NCBI GenBank assembly: GCA_964558315.1
Contig: CAZLCL010000010.1
Coordinates: forward strand, 1 to 23,276
DNA length: 23,276 bases
Direction of reading: 5' to 3'
Source: MWCM01 sp964558315
GTDB taxonomy: Bacteria > Patescibacteriota > UBA1384 > XYA2-FULL-43-10
This document shows positions 15,082 to 22,013 of the stretch, piece after piece; position 1 is the first letter of the stretch; each line of letters begins with the position of its first letter. A program made the position numbers and the translations under genes. Below the pieces are notes generated by a model. That model did no database searches. It saw only the letters and a list, made by a program, of their open reading frames with translations, and was not told the origin of the DNA.

Positions 15082-16065
15082 TTATCTGTCTAATTTTGTA
15101 ATTATTAGACCCCAAACAAATCGAACACCATACCAGACATGAGTAAATAGAATCATGGGCAAGGTAATAATCCCGACCAAAGGATTGCGGTGGCGAATAG
15201 AGATGACAAGAAAATCAACAACGAGGCCGACAGCGTAAACAAGAGCAGGAATGCAGGCATAAACTCTAAATTCTATATTCGAAACTCTAAACAATATAAA
15301 AATCCAAATTATTAAATACAAAATAAACAATGTCGGTGCGAAGTAACCAATCTTTAGCGAGGTTTTAGGATATTTCTTGGCAAAAAAACCGCGATGCAAG
15401 GCATAATTACCGATTTGCTTAAAATGCTTGAGCAAGTCGGAACGGCGATGATGATATACCACACCTTCAGGATCGTATTTTATGGTATAACCGGCTTCAA
15501 TAATATCGAGGCATAGTTTGGTATCCTCACCCGGCCAATATGAGCTATCAAAACCGCCAACTTGCTCAAAAACATCCTTTCGCACTAGCAAATTGACTGT
15601 CGGCCAATCATCGCACTGGCAATGCCCGCCGATGCGAAGATAACGATTGCGGGCAAAACCACCGCCCAAATATGATTCGAATACCGCACCGGAGACTTTT
15701 TGTAGCACACCATCATGCCGAGGAGTAATTGCCGGTCCGCCGACTGCCGCCACTTTATTATCCTCCACAAAGCAATGTATCATCTTTTTTAGCCAGTCTG
15801 GCTCAGGGTAGGCATCATCATCCAAAAAGGCTAGGATTTCGCCTGTGGCATATTTTAGAGCCAAATCTCGCTTCTCTGCCGGACCGACCCTCCCTGATGG
15901 AATAATTCTTGTTTTATCCCATTTGTGCTTTGTGTCCGCTTCATCCGTAAAAATAATGATTTCGTAGTCAGGCCAATCCAGCTTTAAAATCTCCGGTATA
16001 GACTCTCTTATGTAATCATTAACCGCGATGACGGGTATAATTATTGAAATCTTCGGGTTTTTCAT
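15082..16065 (-). CDS. GT2 family glycosyltransferase with C-terminal membrane anchor
   Basis: 327 residues. GT-A domain: PKISIIIPVIAVNDYI (4-19), GPAEKRDLALKYATGEILAFLDDDAYPEPDWL (61-92) with the metal-binding DDD at 82-84, NLLVRKDVFEQVGGFD (158-173), and WPGEDTKLC (177-185) with the catalytic acid region. The C-terminal part has three hydrophobic helices (about 240-258, 271-289, 297-320), anchoring the catalytic domain at the inner face of the membrane. It resembles rhamnosyl- or glycosyltransferases that extend polyprenyl-linked chains. A repeat-derived FRVSNIEFRV (259-268) lies in the loop between helices 1 and 2. It is the last gene of the operon starting at 20947, 50 bases after the UXS-like gene, so it may use UDP-xylose or UDP-GlcA; that is inference. 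Confidence 0.82.
   Translation of the reverse strand: MKNPKISIIIPVIAVNDYIRESIPEILKLDWPDYEIIIFTDEADTKHKWDKTRIIPSGRVGPAEKRDLALKYATGEILAFLDDDAYPEPDWLKKMIHCFVEDNKVAAVGGPAITPRHDGVLQKVSGAVFESYLGGGFARNRYLRIGGHCQCDDWPTVNLLVRKDVFEQVGGFDSSYWPGEDTKLCLDIIEAGYTIKYDPEGVVYHHRRSDLLKHFKQIGNYALHRGFFAKKYPKTSLKIGYFAPTLFILYLIIWIFILFRVSNIEFRVYACIPALVYAVGLVVDFLVISIRHRNPLVGIITLPMILFTHVWYGVRFVWGLIITKLDR
15261..15291. repeat. In-frame direct repeat inside a GT2 gene
   Basis: AAACTCTAAA occurs at 15261-15270 and 15282-15291, a 21-base period that keeps frame. On the coding strand it encodes FRVSNIEFRV. The surrounding sequence (TTCTATATTC) is a related A+T-rich unit. It falls in a loop between two membrane helices. 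Confidence 0.7.
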
Positions 16066-16115
16066 AGTTTTATTCTAACACCTTGGCGCGAAACCTGAAA
16101 CTAAAACGGTCCGGT

Positions 16116-17048
16116 CTAAATAGCTTTTTTCATATATTCAATTGTCTTTTTAAGCCCATCTTCAAGCTTAACTTTAGGTCCCCAGCCAAGTTTTGATTTA
16201 GCCAAAGATATATCGGGTTTGCGTTGCTTCGGGTCGGATTCGGCAGCTTCAACGTGAATTATCTTTGACTTGGATTCTGTAAGTTTAATCACCATGTTGG
16301 CCAACTCAAGAATTGTGAACTCATCAGGATTACCAATATTTATCGGACCCTCTTCGCCCGATTCTATCATCTTAACAATGCCCTCGATTTGATCATCAAC
16401 ATAGCAAAAAGATCTGGTTTGTTTGCCATCGCCCTGCACAGTAATATCCTCCCCGCGTAATGCCTGACTGATAAAATTTGTCACGACCCTGCCATCGTTA
16501 GGATCCATTTTGGGTCCATAGGTATTAAATATTCTAATAATGGATGTATCTAAATTTTTCTCATTCTTGTATTCATAAATTAGTGCTTCCGCATATCGTT
16601 TTCCCTCATCATAACACGACCTTTTACAATATGGATTTACATTGCCAAAATAGCTCTCATTTTGAGGGTGCTCCAAAGGATCGCCGTAGATCTCACTGGT
16701 TGAGGTATGAAAAAACCGCGCATTTTTGATTAGTGCTAACTCCAGCATATTTTGTGTCCCCATTGATGAGGTTTCCAGAGTCCGTATAGGATCAAGATAA
16801 TATTTTGGCGGTGAAGCGGGGCAGGCCAAGTTGCATATTACATCAATTTTTTCTGTAACCTTTAATGGCTTTCGAATGTCATGATTAATAAAGCGAAAAC
16901 TTTGATGGTCCTTGACCTCCTCTAAATTCTGCATGCGACCAGTGAATAAATCATCCACCGCAATTATTTTATGACCATTTTGTATCAATCTGATCGCCAA
17001 GTTCGACCCTAAAAAACCGGCAACACCGGTTACTAAGTAAGTTTTCAT
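16116..17048 (-). CDS. uxs: UDP-glucuronate decarboxylase / UDP-xylose synthase (UXS type)
   Basis: 310 residues, an extended SDR. NAD-binding GVAGFLG (8-14); then the UXS signatures LACPASPPKYYLDPI (74-88), TSTSEIYGDP (115-124, with E119), NVNPYCKRSCYDEGKRYAE (136-154, catalytic Y146 and K150), RIFNTYGPKM and TRSFCYVDD. UXS enzymes oxidise UDP-glucuronate at C4, lose the 6-carboxyl as CO2 and reduce the product to UDP-xylose; the E/Y/K set needed is present. One difference from common members is YCK where most have IGK/IGR. The ATG overlaps the GalU stop (ATGA) with AAGGA six bases upstream. With GalU and the glucuronokinase-like gene it forms a three-step route from glucuronate. A 4-keto-pentose product is possible. 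Confidence 0.88.
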   Translation of the reverse strand: MKTYLVTGVAGFLGSNLAIRLIQNGHKIIAVDDLFTGRMQNLEEVKDHQSFRFINHDIRKPLKVTEKIDVICNLACPASPPKYYLDPIRTLETSSMGTQNMLELALIKNARFFHTSTSEIYGDPLEHPQNESYFGNVNPYCKRSCYDEGKRYAEALIYEYKNEKNLDTSIIRIFNTYGPKMDPNDGRVVTNFISQALRGEDITVQGDGKQTRSFCYVDDQIEGIVKMIESGEEGPINIGNPDEFTILELANMVIKLTESKSKIIHVEAAESDPKQRKPDISLAKSKLGWGPKVKLEDGLKKTIEYMKKAI

Positions 17049-17929
17049 ACTAAATCCTTATATATCTTTTTAATGTGTTCTATTACCTCTTTACGACTAT
17101 CATCTCTTCTTAAAGCAAAATCAATATTAGTTTTTACAAAGTCCACTTTGTTACCGATATCATAACGATGACCATCAATAATATACCCCAGCATTTCGCT
17201 CGCTTCCGCTAAAAATTTCATGCTATCGGTAATTTGAATTTCACCGCCTATCCCTGGTTTAGTTTTTTCGATGAGACTAAAAATGCCTGGTGCAAAAACA
17301 TAGCGCGAGGCAATAGCTAAATCAGAAGGAGCCTTTGAGGCCTCTGGCTTCTCAACCAACTCATTTATATCCATCACCCGTTCATTTTGCATTTTACCAC
17401 CCGCTACTCCATAGCGCGAAATCTGCTCTAGAGGTGTTTTTTCCAACGCCACTACACTCTTACCTGTATCCTCATATAATTTGGCCATTTTAGCTAAATT
17501 GTGACCATTACCATCAGAGTAAACTATGGTATCTCCCAGAAGCACCGCAAATGGGTCGTCTCCCATAAAAGTTTTTGCTTGATAAATGGCATCAGCTAAG
17601 CCCTTTTGGCGTTTTTGGCGAATAAAATGTATATTGGCTAAGTTAGATATTGATCGCAGACTCTCTAAAAGCTCCTCCTTGTTTTTTTTCTGTAGCATAT
17701 CTTCTAGCTCATAAGAAGGATCGAAGTGATCTTCAATGGCCCTTTTACTCCGACCAGTGATAATTAATATATCTTTGATGCCACTCTCTACGGCTTCCTC
17801 TACCACAAATTGGATCACCGGTTTATCTACAATCGGTAGCATCTCTTTAGGCTGAGCAATTGTTGCAGGCAAAAAACGAGTGCCCATCCCAGCAGCCGGA
17901 ATAACAGCTTTAGTTATCTTCCTCATCAT
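17045..17929 (-). CDS. galU: UTP-sugar-1-phosphate uridylyltransferase (GalU type)
   Basis: 294 residues, usual GalU length. Nucleotide-binding PAAGMGTRFLPAT (11-23), PKEMLPIVDKP (27-37), LGD (131-133) with the metal Asp, VEKP (192-195) with the sugar-phosphate lysine, GGEIQITD (228-235) and YDIGNK (256-261). GalU joins UTP and glucose-1-phosphate to UDP-glucose and PPi. Here it follows a glucuronokinase-like gene (20-base overlap) and precedes a UDP-glucuronate decarboxylase (4-base overlap), so it may instead, or also, accept glucuronate-1-phosphate as plant UDP-sugar pyrophosphorylase does. The sequence cannot settle this. Two adjacent ATGs (17929, 17926) are possible starts, with AGGA upstream. 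Confidence 0.9.
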   Translation of the reverse strand: MMRKITKAVIPAAGMGTRFLPATIAQPKEMLPIVDKPVIQFVVEEAVESGIKDILIITGRSKRAIEDHFDPSYELEDMLQKKNKEELLESLRSISNLANIHFIRQKRQKGLADAIYQAKTFMGDDPFAVLLGDTIVYSDGNGHNLAKMAKLYEDTGKSVVALEKTPLEQISRYGVAGGKMQNERVMDINELVEKPEASKAPSDLAIASRYVFAPGIFSLIEKTKPGIGGEIQITDSMKFLAEASEMLGYIIDGHRYDIGNKVDFVKTNIDFALRRDDSRKEVIEHIKKIYKDLV

Positions 17930-18944
17930 ATTTTATCCTTTCTATGTTATATCCTCTGGAAATAAAAGATTTAATAATTTGTCCTGTGTCTCGGTCATGT
18001 TTTGGTAATATTAAAACTGCCCCACCTGAGCCGGGAAATTTGGCTGCCGCACCCATTTTTCTGGCTAGCTCTATCATTTTGATATTACCCAATCCTACCA
18101 CCATATCTCCATAAAGTTCGCGTCGCAGATTAAAATTTGCGTCCATTAAGCTGTGTAGAGTTAATCTGTCACCCTTTTTTAAGGCTATATATCCATCTTC
18201 GGCTATTGAAGCAAACTGCTTCATGGCGGCAATAACATGGCTATCACCTGATTGAAACCTAGCTTTGATATTAGAATGAACCTTGCCTGACTCCGAGGGT
18301 CTATTGTTCCATGCAACTAGCATATTTGGTAGAAACGAACTTCCAAATGTCTGGTAATCGCCATGCTTATTATCGTTTTTTTTGAAAGCCTCCGGAGAAA
18401 AATCCATAAACACCGGCTGGTTATAAGATTGAACAACTCTATCCTGCAAACCAGCAGCAATGCCGAGTTCCTCTGTTTCCGACCACAGGGCGATATTGGC
18501 TAACACTGCTGGCAAAATCTTTTTGTTATCAATCTGATAAAAACTGATTAGAGATTTTAATGTCGAGATAATTATGGCACTTGAGCCAGCCAGCCCACTC
18601 TGCCTTGGTATGTTTGATCGGTAGCTGATAGTAAAATTCTTTTTAGGAAGTAAAATCCGATTTTCATTGCAATATTTATATAGCGATACGATAGCAGCTT
18701 TAATAAGCCTTATCCCGCCATAATAACCATTAGTTTTTAAAAAACTGATCATCTCATCTAACTCTGAATATTCGTCCTGATCTTCATTATTTAAAATAAA
18801 CTTTAAGGTGTCTGATGCCCAAAGAACTGTCTCAGCCTTAAAATTGCGTAGAGGAAAACTGATAGTTTTCCCATTGTAGCCATCGCTTGGATTGCCCAAG
18901 AAACCTATCCTGGCACTCGTTGTTGTCTTAATTATCACGCTCAT
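17910..18944 (-). CDS. GHMP kinase closely resembling plant glucuronokinase
   Basis: 344 residues from ATG 18944; a TTG at 18995 would add 17 residues that only overlap the upstream gene. The start ARIGFLGNPSDGYNGKTIS (11-29) is the form of the GHMP N-terminal motif I associate with glucuronokinase. NIPRQSGLAGSSAI (111-124) is the ATP-binding PxxxGLxxSSA motif; ELGIAAGLQDRV (159-170) carries the probable catalytic Asp168; SGKVHS (219-224), FNLRRELYGD (271-280) and KFPGSGGAV (302-310, GHMP motif 3) follow. Glucuronokinase phosphorylates free glucuronic acid at C1 with ATP. The overlap with GalU (20 bases) and UXS next to it fit a glucuronate to UDP-GlcA to UDP-xylose salvage route. Related sugar 1-kinases (heptose, galacturonate, fucose) remain possible, so the substrate is inferred. 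Confidence 0.82.
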   Translation of the reverse strand: MSVIIKTTTSARIGFLGNPSDGYNGKTISFPLRNFKAETVLWASDTLKFILNNEDQDEYSELDEMISFLKTNGYYGGIRLIKAAIVSLYKYCNENRILLPKKNFTISYRSNIPRQSGLAGSSAIIISTLKSLISFYQIDNKKILPAVLANIALWSETEELGIAAGLQDRVVQSYNQPVFMDFSPEAFKKNDNKHGDYQTFGSSFLPNMLVAWNNRPSESGKVHSNIKARFQSGDSHVIAAMKQFASIAEDGYIALKKGDRLTLHSLMDANFNLRRELYGDMVVGLGNIKMIELARKMGAAAKFPGSGGAVLILPKHDRDTGQIIKSFISRGYNIERIKYDEEDN

Positions 18945-19671
18945 TTTTATAATAATTAATAATTTTTGCTCTATAAAAAATCGCAAGAGTATCAATAAAC
19001 ATTTTCCAGACAGTCGAAATTTTTATACCTGAATTATTATTATTAAACTTGAGCTCCACAGGTGCTTCAAAGATCCGACCATAGCCAAGTTGTTTGGCAA
19101 TAACCAGCATCTCTAAATCAAAAGCATACTGTTTAACAAGCGCTCTTGGTATAACACTCTTTGCTACTTCTTTTTTCATAAACTTGAGACCAGCTTGGGT
19201 ATCGGTAATATTTAAACCGAAAAGAATTCGAATCATTTTGTGATAAAGATATGAATATATTCTTCGAACAAACGGGTAATCAACTTTTGAAGCGGGATGC
19301 CTTTTTGATCCGATAACAAAATCTGCATCAAATATCTCCATCAATTTTATACATTTATCAAACTGTTTTGGATTAAAATCTCCTCCGGCATCTGTAAATG
19401 TAATGATATCTCCCTTTGCTTTTTTAACCCCATATTTAATGGCGTAACCCTTGCCATGATTATTCTTATAGGCATAAACTTTCACCCTGTTCGAACGGTG
19501 TCTAAGCGCCTCTTTTTCAGTGTTATCAGGGGAACCATCTACAATTATAATAACCTCGTAACTATAATCTAAAATATCGTGTGATTTTAAAATCTCATCT
19601 ATTGTATTATAGATATTCTTCTCCTCTTTAAAGGCAGGAATAATTATTGATAATTTCGGATTATTGTTCAT
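18928..19671 (-). CDS. Polyprenyl-phosphate glycosyltransferase (DPM1/ALG5-like GT2)
   Basis: 247 residues, soluble. PKLSIIIPAFKEEKNI (5-20), VDGSPDNT (44-51), HGKGYAIKYGVKKAKGDII (72-90), GSKRHPAS (121-128), DTQAGLKFM (157-165) and YAFDLEMLVIAKQLG (182-196) are the signature blocks of dolichol/polyprenyl-phosphate glucose or mannose synthases, which load one sugar from a nucleotide donor onto the lipid phosphate at the cytoplasmic face. Where most have DADLQ, this has TDAGGDF (93-99); D94 and D98 may bind the metal. There is no C-terminal TM pair. Its product would be the natural donor for the GT-C proteins in this locus. It overlaps the flippase gene by 11 bases and the kinase gene by 17. 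Confidence 0.85.
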   Translation of the reverse strand: MNNNPKLSIIIPAFKEEKNIYNTIDEILKSHDILDYSYEVIIIVDGSPDNTEKEALRHRSNRVKVYAYKNNHGKGYAIKYGVKKAKGDIITFTDAGGDFNPKQFDKCIKLMEIFDADFVIGSKRHPASKVDYPFVRRIYSYLYHKMIRILFGLNITDTQAGLKFMKKEVAKSVIPRALVKQYAFDLEMLVIAKQLGYGRIFEAPVELKFNNNNSGIKISTVWKMFIDTLAIFYRAKIINYYKNERDN

Positions 19672-20947
19672 CTCTTCCCATAATATATGATTTTATCTGT
19701 TTTTGTTTAATTAAAACATAATATCCCGTCATTAAAGCAAAGAGAAACGCAAAACTTAATACAAATATCCTTATCACAATCAAAAGCTCGGAGTGCCAAA
19801 GAGTAACCGCCACTATTTGCATAACAATCGTGATTAGATAAAACCAGACGAAAACAAAATTCTTTATCGCCATGTAATAATTGGTCATGAGATTGATGAG
19901 AGAATAAAATAGAAAAGCCAGCCCTATTTGTGGTAATAGATAATAAAAAGTTATATATTTTGTGCCATAAAGTATTTTTATTACAGTGCCCGGGGCTAAG
20001 CTATAAACACCCAACACCATAAGAGAGAGCAACAAAGTCAATATTAGCGAAAAGAAAAATATTTGGTAATGCTTTTCGCCTTTTGCCCTCTGTTCGGAGA
20101 TCATCGGAAACATAACCGATATAATCGGTGAACCAACATAGAGGATGATTTTAGCAATAACCGAAATCGCTGCATACAATCCAGCCTCCTCGGCGCTAAA
20201 ATATCGTTTAACTAAAAAAATGTCCATATTCAGAGATAGGGCTAGCATAATAGAAGAAATTAACACCGGCATGCCGTAAGATATCATCTCTTTTTTATTA
20301 AATGAGACTGACGACTTATCAGCTTTGGCTAAATTTGTAAGATTTAATTTTCGTATTAACCAAATGCTTGCGATGTAAGCAAAAACAGTGGCAAGACTCA
20401 AGCCGAACATCGCCCCAAATAACTTCCAACCAACTGTGACAAAACTGAGTGCTAAAGCAAATCTTAATATATATTCAAACGCCCCCAAGAATGATACGGA
20501 GGCGAACCTTTGCATGCCTTGCAATAAACCCTTATTAACAGTCAGAAGGAATATACAAATAATTGCGCCAATTATCGGTAGAATATTGACCCAATTTGAG
20601 ATTGAAAAGAAATTGGCAATAGGTTTAGCTAAAATCAGAACCATAAAAGCCAGTGCGGTAGCCATTATGGCAACATTTTTTATCATAAAATTGTAAAACT
20701 TGTTTAATGCACCGTATAATTTTGAAAAAAATAATTCTCCGGAGTATCTCATTATAATGGTCGTTATAGCCCCGCAAGCTACACTTGCCAAAGTAAAAAA
20801 AGATAACAACAATGTCAGTTCGCCATAATCAACAGGGCCAAGCATTCGTCCCATTGTCATATTAAAGAGATACGAAAAAATATTGCCGATAGTCATCCCG
20901 ACAAATACAACCCCACTATTCGATAGCAATTTTTTTGTTAATCCCAT
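19661..20947 (-). CDS. Wzx-type polysaccharide flippase (MOP superfamily)
   Basis: 428 residues with about twelve hydrophobic helices and short basic loops. The start SNSGVVFVGMTIGNIFSYLFNMTMGRMLGPVDYGEL (9-44) is the standard N-terminus of the polysaccharide-synthesis branch of the MOP exporters ('R-x-L-G-P-x-x-Y-G'), and FSAEEAGLYAA (about 250-260) is the matching second-half motif. These proteins flip undecaprenyl-pyrophosphate-linked oligosaccharides across the membrane. It is the first gene of the operon that makes and uses glucuronate/xylose nucleotides, with a perfect extended -10 promoter about 130 bases upstream. No ribosome site is obvious before the ATG. The cargo is not predictable beyond the operon context. 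Confidence 0.87.
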   Translation of the reverse strand: MGLTKKLLSNSGVVFVGMTIGNIFSYLFNMTMGRMLGPVDYGELTLLLSFFTLASVACGAITTIIMRYSGELFFSKLYGALNKFYNFMIKNVAIMATALAFMVLILAKPIANFFSISNWVNILPIIGAIICIFLLTVNKGLLQGMQRFASVSFLGAFEYILRFALALSFVTVGWKLFGAMFGLSLATVFAYIASIWLIRKLNLTNLAKADKSSVSFNKKEMISYGMPVLISSIMLALSLNMDIFLVKRYFSAEEAGLYAAISVIAKIILYVGSPIISVMFPMISEQRAKGEKHYQIFFFSLILTLLLSLMVLGVYSLAPGTVIKILYGTKYITFYYLLPQIGLAFLFYSLINLMTNYYMAIKNFVFVWFYLITIVMQIVAVTLWHSELLIVIRIFVLSFAFLFALMTGYYVLIKQKQIKSYIMGRDEQ

Positions 20948-21258
20948 ATTTTAATGAAAAAACCAATTTTGGCAAATAATTAAATTAACACAGATTTGAA
21001 TAAAGCCAAAGTTTTCAGCAATAACCCCGTCTATTGACGATAGAGCTGATACACTCTGCTAAGTGAGCGACTGCTAAAACAATATTATAACAATCACGAA
21101 ACTACTAGGAGCAAGATATTATCACTATACATTTTCATGGCAAATTTTTAAATACAAAACAATTTAGTTTTTTAAATAAGATATTTATCTGCTCTTTGTC
21201 CATACCAAAATTATGATCCCGCAATTGGGGCCAAGTATATGTCAATCTAAACCTTATT
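20948..21258. other. 311-base gap between the GtrA-like gene and the flippase operon
   Basis: No gene is supported here; a 69-codon frame at 21135-21344 is a shadow of the GtrA-like gene. The gap holds promoter candidates for the flippase operon (a TGnTATAAT box at 21084-21092 and a weaker TTGCCA/TAATAT pair at 21116-21143). The predicted leader of about 130 bases has small inverted repeats, such as CGTC-TATT-GACG near 21029-21040, but no riboswitch I recognise. Confidence 0.55.
21084..21092 (-). promoter_or_regulatory. Extended -10 promoter for the flippase/glucuronate operon
   Basis: On the minus strand the box reads TGTTATAAT, a perfect match to the extended -10 consensus TGnTATAAT. A TTGCTC lies 19 bases upstream as a weak -35, which extended -10 promoters do not need. 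Transcription would start near 21077, giving a leader of about 130 bases before the flippase ATG at 20947. Confidence 0.5.
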
Positions 21259-21717
21259 TTATTTCCTATAAGTCCACAGCTTGTTGGCAAAGAAATTCCA
21301 GAGTATGGCGGCACCGGAGGCAAATACCAGCGCAATAATATCACGCATATTTACCGTTTTGCCAATTAGCACAAAAAAAGTGTCTGGAGTGGAATTTAAA
21401 GTTATTTTAAATGTCAGATAATTTATGAGCCAACCGACCAAGCTGACTAACACAAATTTCACAAAAATTACTCCTTTATATTTTTGCTGGCCACCTTTGG
21501 TGGTTTTTTGATACTCTCTACGGAAAGTCCATAAAGTATTCCAGATATATGAATTGGTTACTGCCACCAAAAAAGCAATGGCTTTGGCCAACGGCTTGGC
21601 AGAGAAATCGGTGGTAATAAAGCCAGTCAATAGAAAATACACTATCCAATCAACCGCCGTATTGCTCACACCCACAACTGCAAACTTCAAAAATTGAGTG
21701 ATATTTTCTTTTTTCAT
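21259..21717 (-). CDS. GtrA-like membrane protein
   Basis: 152 residues from ATG 21717, which has GAGG four to five bases upstream; the longer frame starts with TTG at 21741 and is less likely. Four helices (about 9-30, 41-58, 83-103, 126-145) match the GtrA fold. Family signatures are FAVVGVSNTAVDWIVYFLL (12-30), NSYIWNTLWTFRREY (55-69) and NFFANKLWTYR (141-151). GtrA proteins are thought to help move polyprenyl-phosphate sugars, such as that made by a DPM1-like enzyme, across the membrane. Both partners are present in this locus. The gene has its own strong promoter (21750-21778) and a 23-residue basic loop (66-84) that is usual for the family. Confidence 0.88.
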   Translation of the reverse strand: MKKENITQFLKFAVVGVSNTAVDWIVYFLLTGFITTDFSAKPLAKAIAFLVAVTNSYIWNTLWTFRREYQKTTKGGQQKYKGVIFVKFVLVSLVGWLINYLTFKITLNSTPDTFFVLIGKTVNMRDIIALVFASGAAILWNFFANKLWTYRK

Positions 21718-21749
21718 AATTCCTCGTCCATTATTTATCAAACATAATC

Positions 21750-21778
21750 ATTTTACCTCATCGTAGTATTATTGCCAA
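21750..21778 (-). promoter_or_regulatory. Predicted sigma-70-type promoter of the GtrA-like gene
   Basis: On the minus strand TTGGCA (21773-21778) and TAAAAT (21750-21755) are spaced by exactly 17 bases. Each matches consensus at five of six positions. The expected leader is about 25 bases and includes the GAGG ribosome site. Confidence 0.6.
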
Positions 21779-21782
21779 AAAA

Positions 21783-21812
21783 TTGACGCAAGATGCTGTT
21801 TTGTCGTAAAAT
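21783..21812 (+). promoter_or_regulatory. Predicted sigma-70-type promoter of the antitoxin-like gene
   Basis: TTGACG (21783-21788) and TAAAAT (21807-21812) are separated by 18 bases, both five-of-six matches. It is back to back with the minus-strand promoter of the GtrA-like gene. The leader to the ATG at 22014 would be about 195 bases, unusually long here, and contains the tandem and A+T-rich repeats listed next. Confidence 0.5.
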
Positions 21813-21837
21813 GGGGTTGGAAGCTAGTGGCTTACAC

Positions 21838-21870
21838 AATAGCTAGACGATAGCAATGCGATAGCCAGAC
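21838..21870. repeat. Three degenerate 11-base tandem repeats
   Basis: AATAGCTAGAC, GATAGCAATGC and GATAGCCAGAC follow one another (21838-21848, 21849-21859, 21860-21870), sharing the core ATAGC. The 11-base period, about one helical turn, would place the cores on the same DNA face, so this may be a set of protein-binding sites just downstream of the promoter. Confidence 0.5.
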
Positions 21871-21880
21871 AATTGTAGCA

Positions 21881-22007
21881 TTAAAATTTATTTAAAATTT
21901 TCAATTTAGAATTCAAATTGAATTATTTAATTTGTAATGTTTAAACATTTAGACATGACACTAGAACATTTATTTTAAATTGAATGTTTTAAATTTTAAA
22001 TTATTTT
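21881..22007. repeat. A+T-rich leader block with short repeats and a 14-base palindrome
   Basis: Almost pure A+T except for a short middle part. It contains repeated TTTAAAATTT/TTAAATTG-like units, an inverted CAATTT (21902-21907)/AAATTG (21915-21920) pair, and a perfect palindrome AATGTTTAAACATT (21936-21949). It lies in the leader of the antitoxin-like gene, ending at its GGAGG. Possible roles are an operator for autoregulation or a translation-facilitating A/U-rich leader. Confidence 0.5.
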
Positions 22008-22013
22008 GGAGGT

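Noticed and set aside
7694..17047. TGA recoded as glycine or tryptophan
   Set aside because: Several genes end in TGA exactly where the family length ends and the next gene starts (12628-12631, 17045-17048), so TGA is a stop.
18945..18995. Longer start of the glucuronokinase-like gene at 18995
   Set aside because: It begins with TTG, adds residues with no match to the family N-terminus and lies inside the upstream gene; ATG 18944 is just before the conserved ARIGFLGNPSDG.
20949..20977. TTGCCA/TAAAAT promoter-like pair directly before the flippase ATG
   Set aside because: The -10 box would end one base before the ATG, so transcription would start inside the gene.
21135..21344. 69-codon minus-strand frame in the gap after the GtrA-like gene
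   Set aside because: Its first part is an out-of-frame copy of the GtrA C-terminal codons, the rest is low complexity, and it has no ribosome site.
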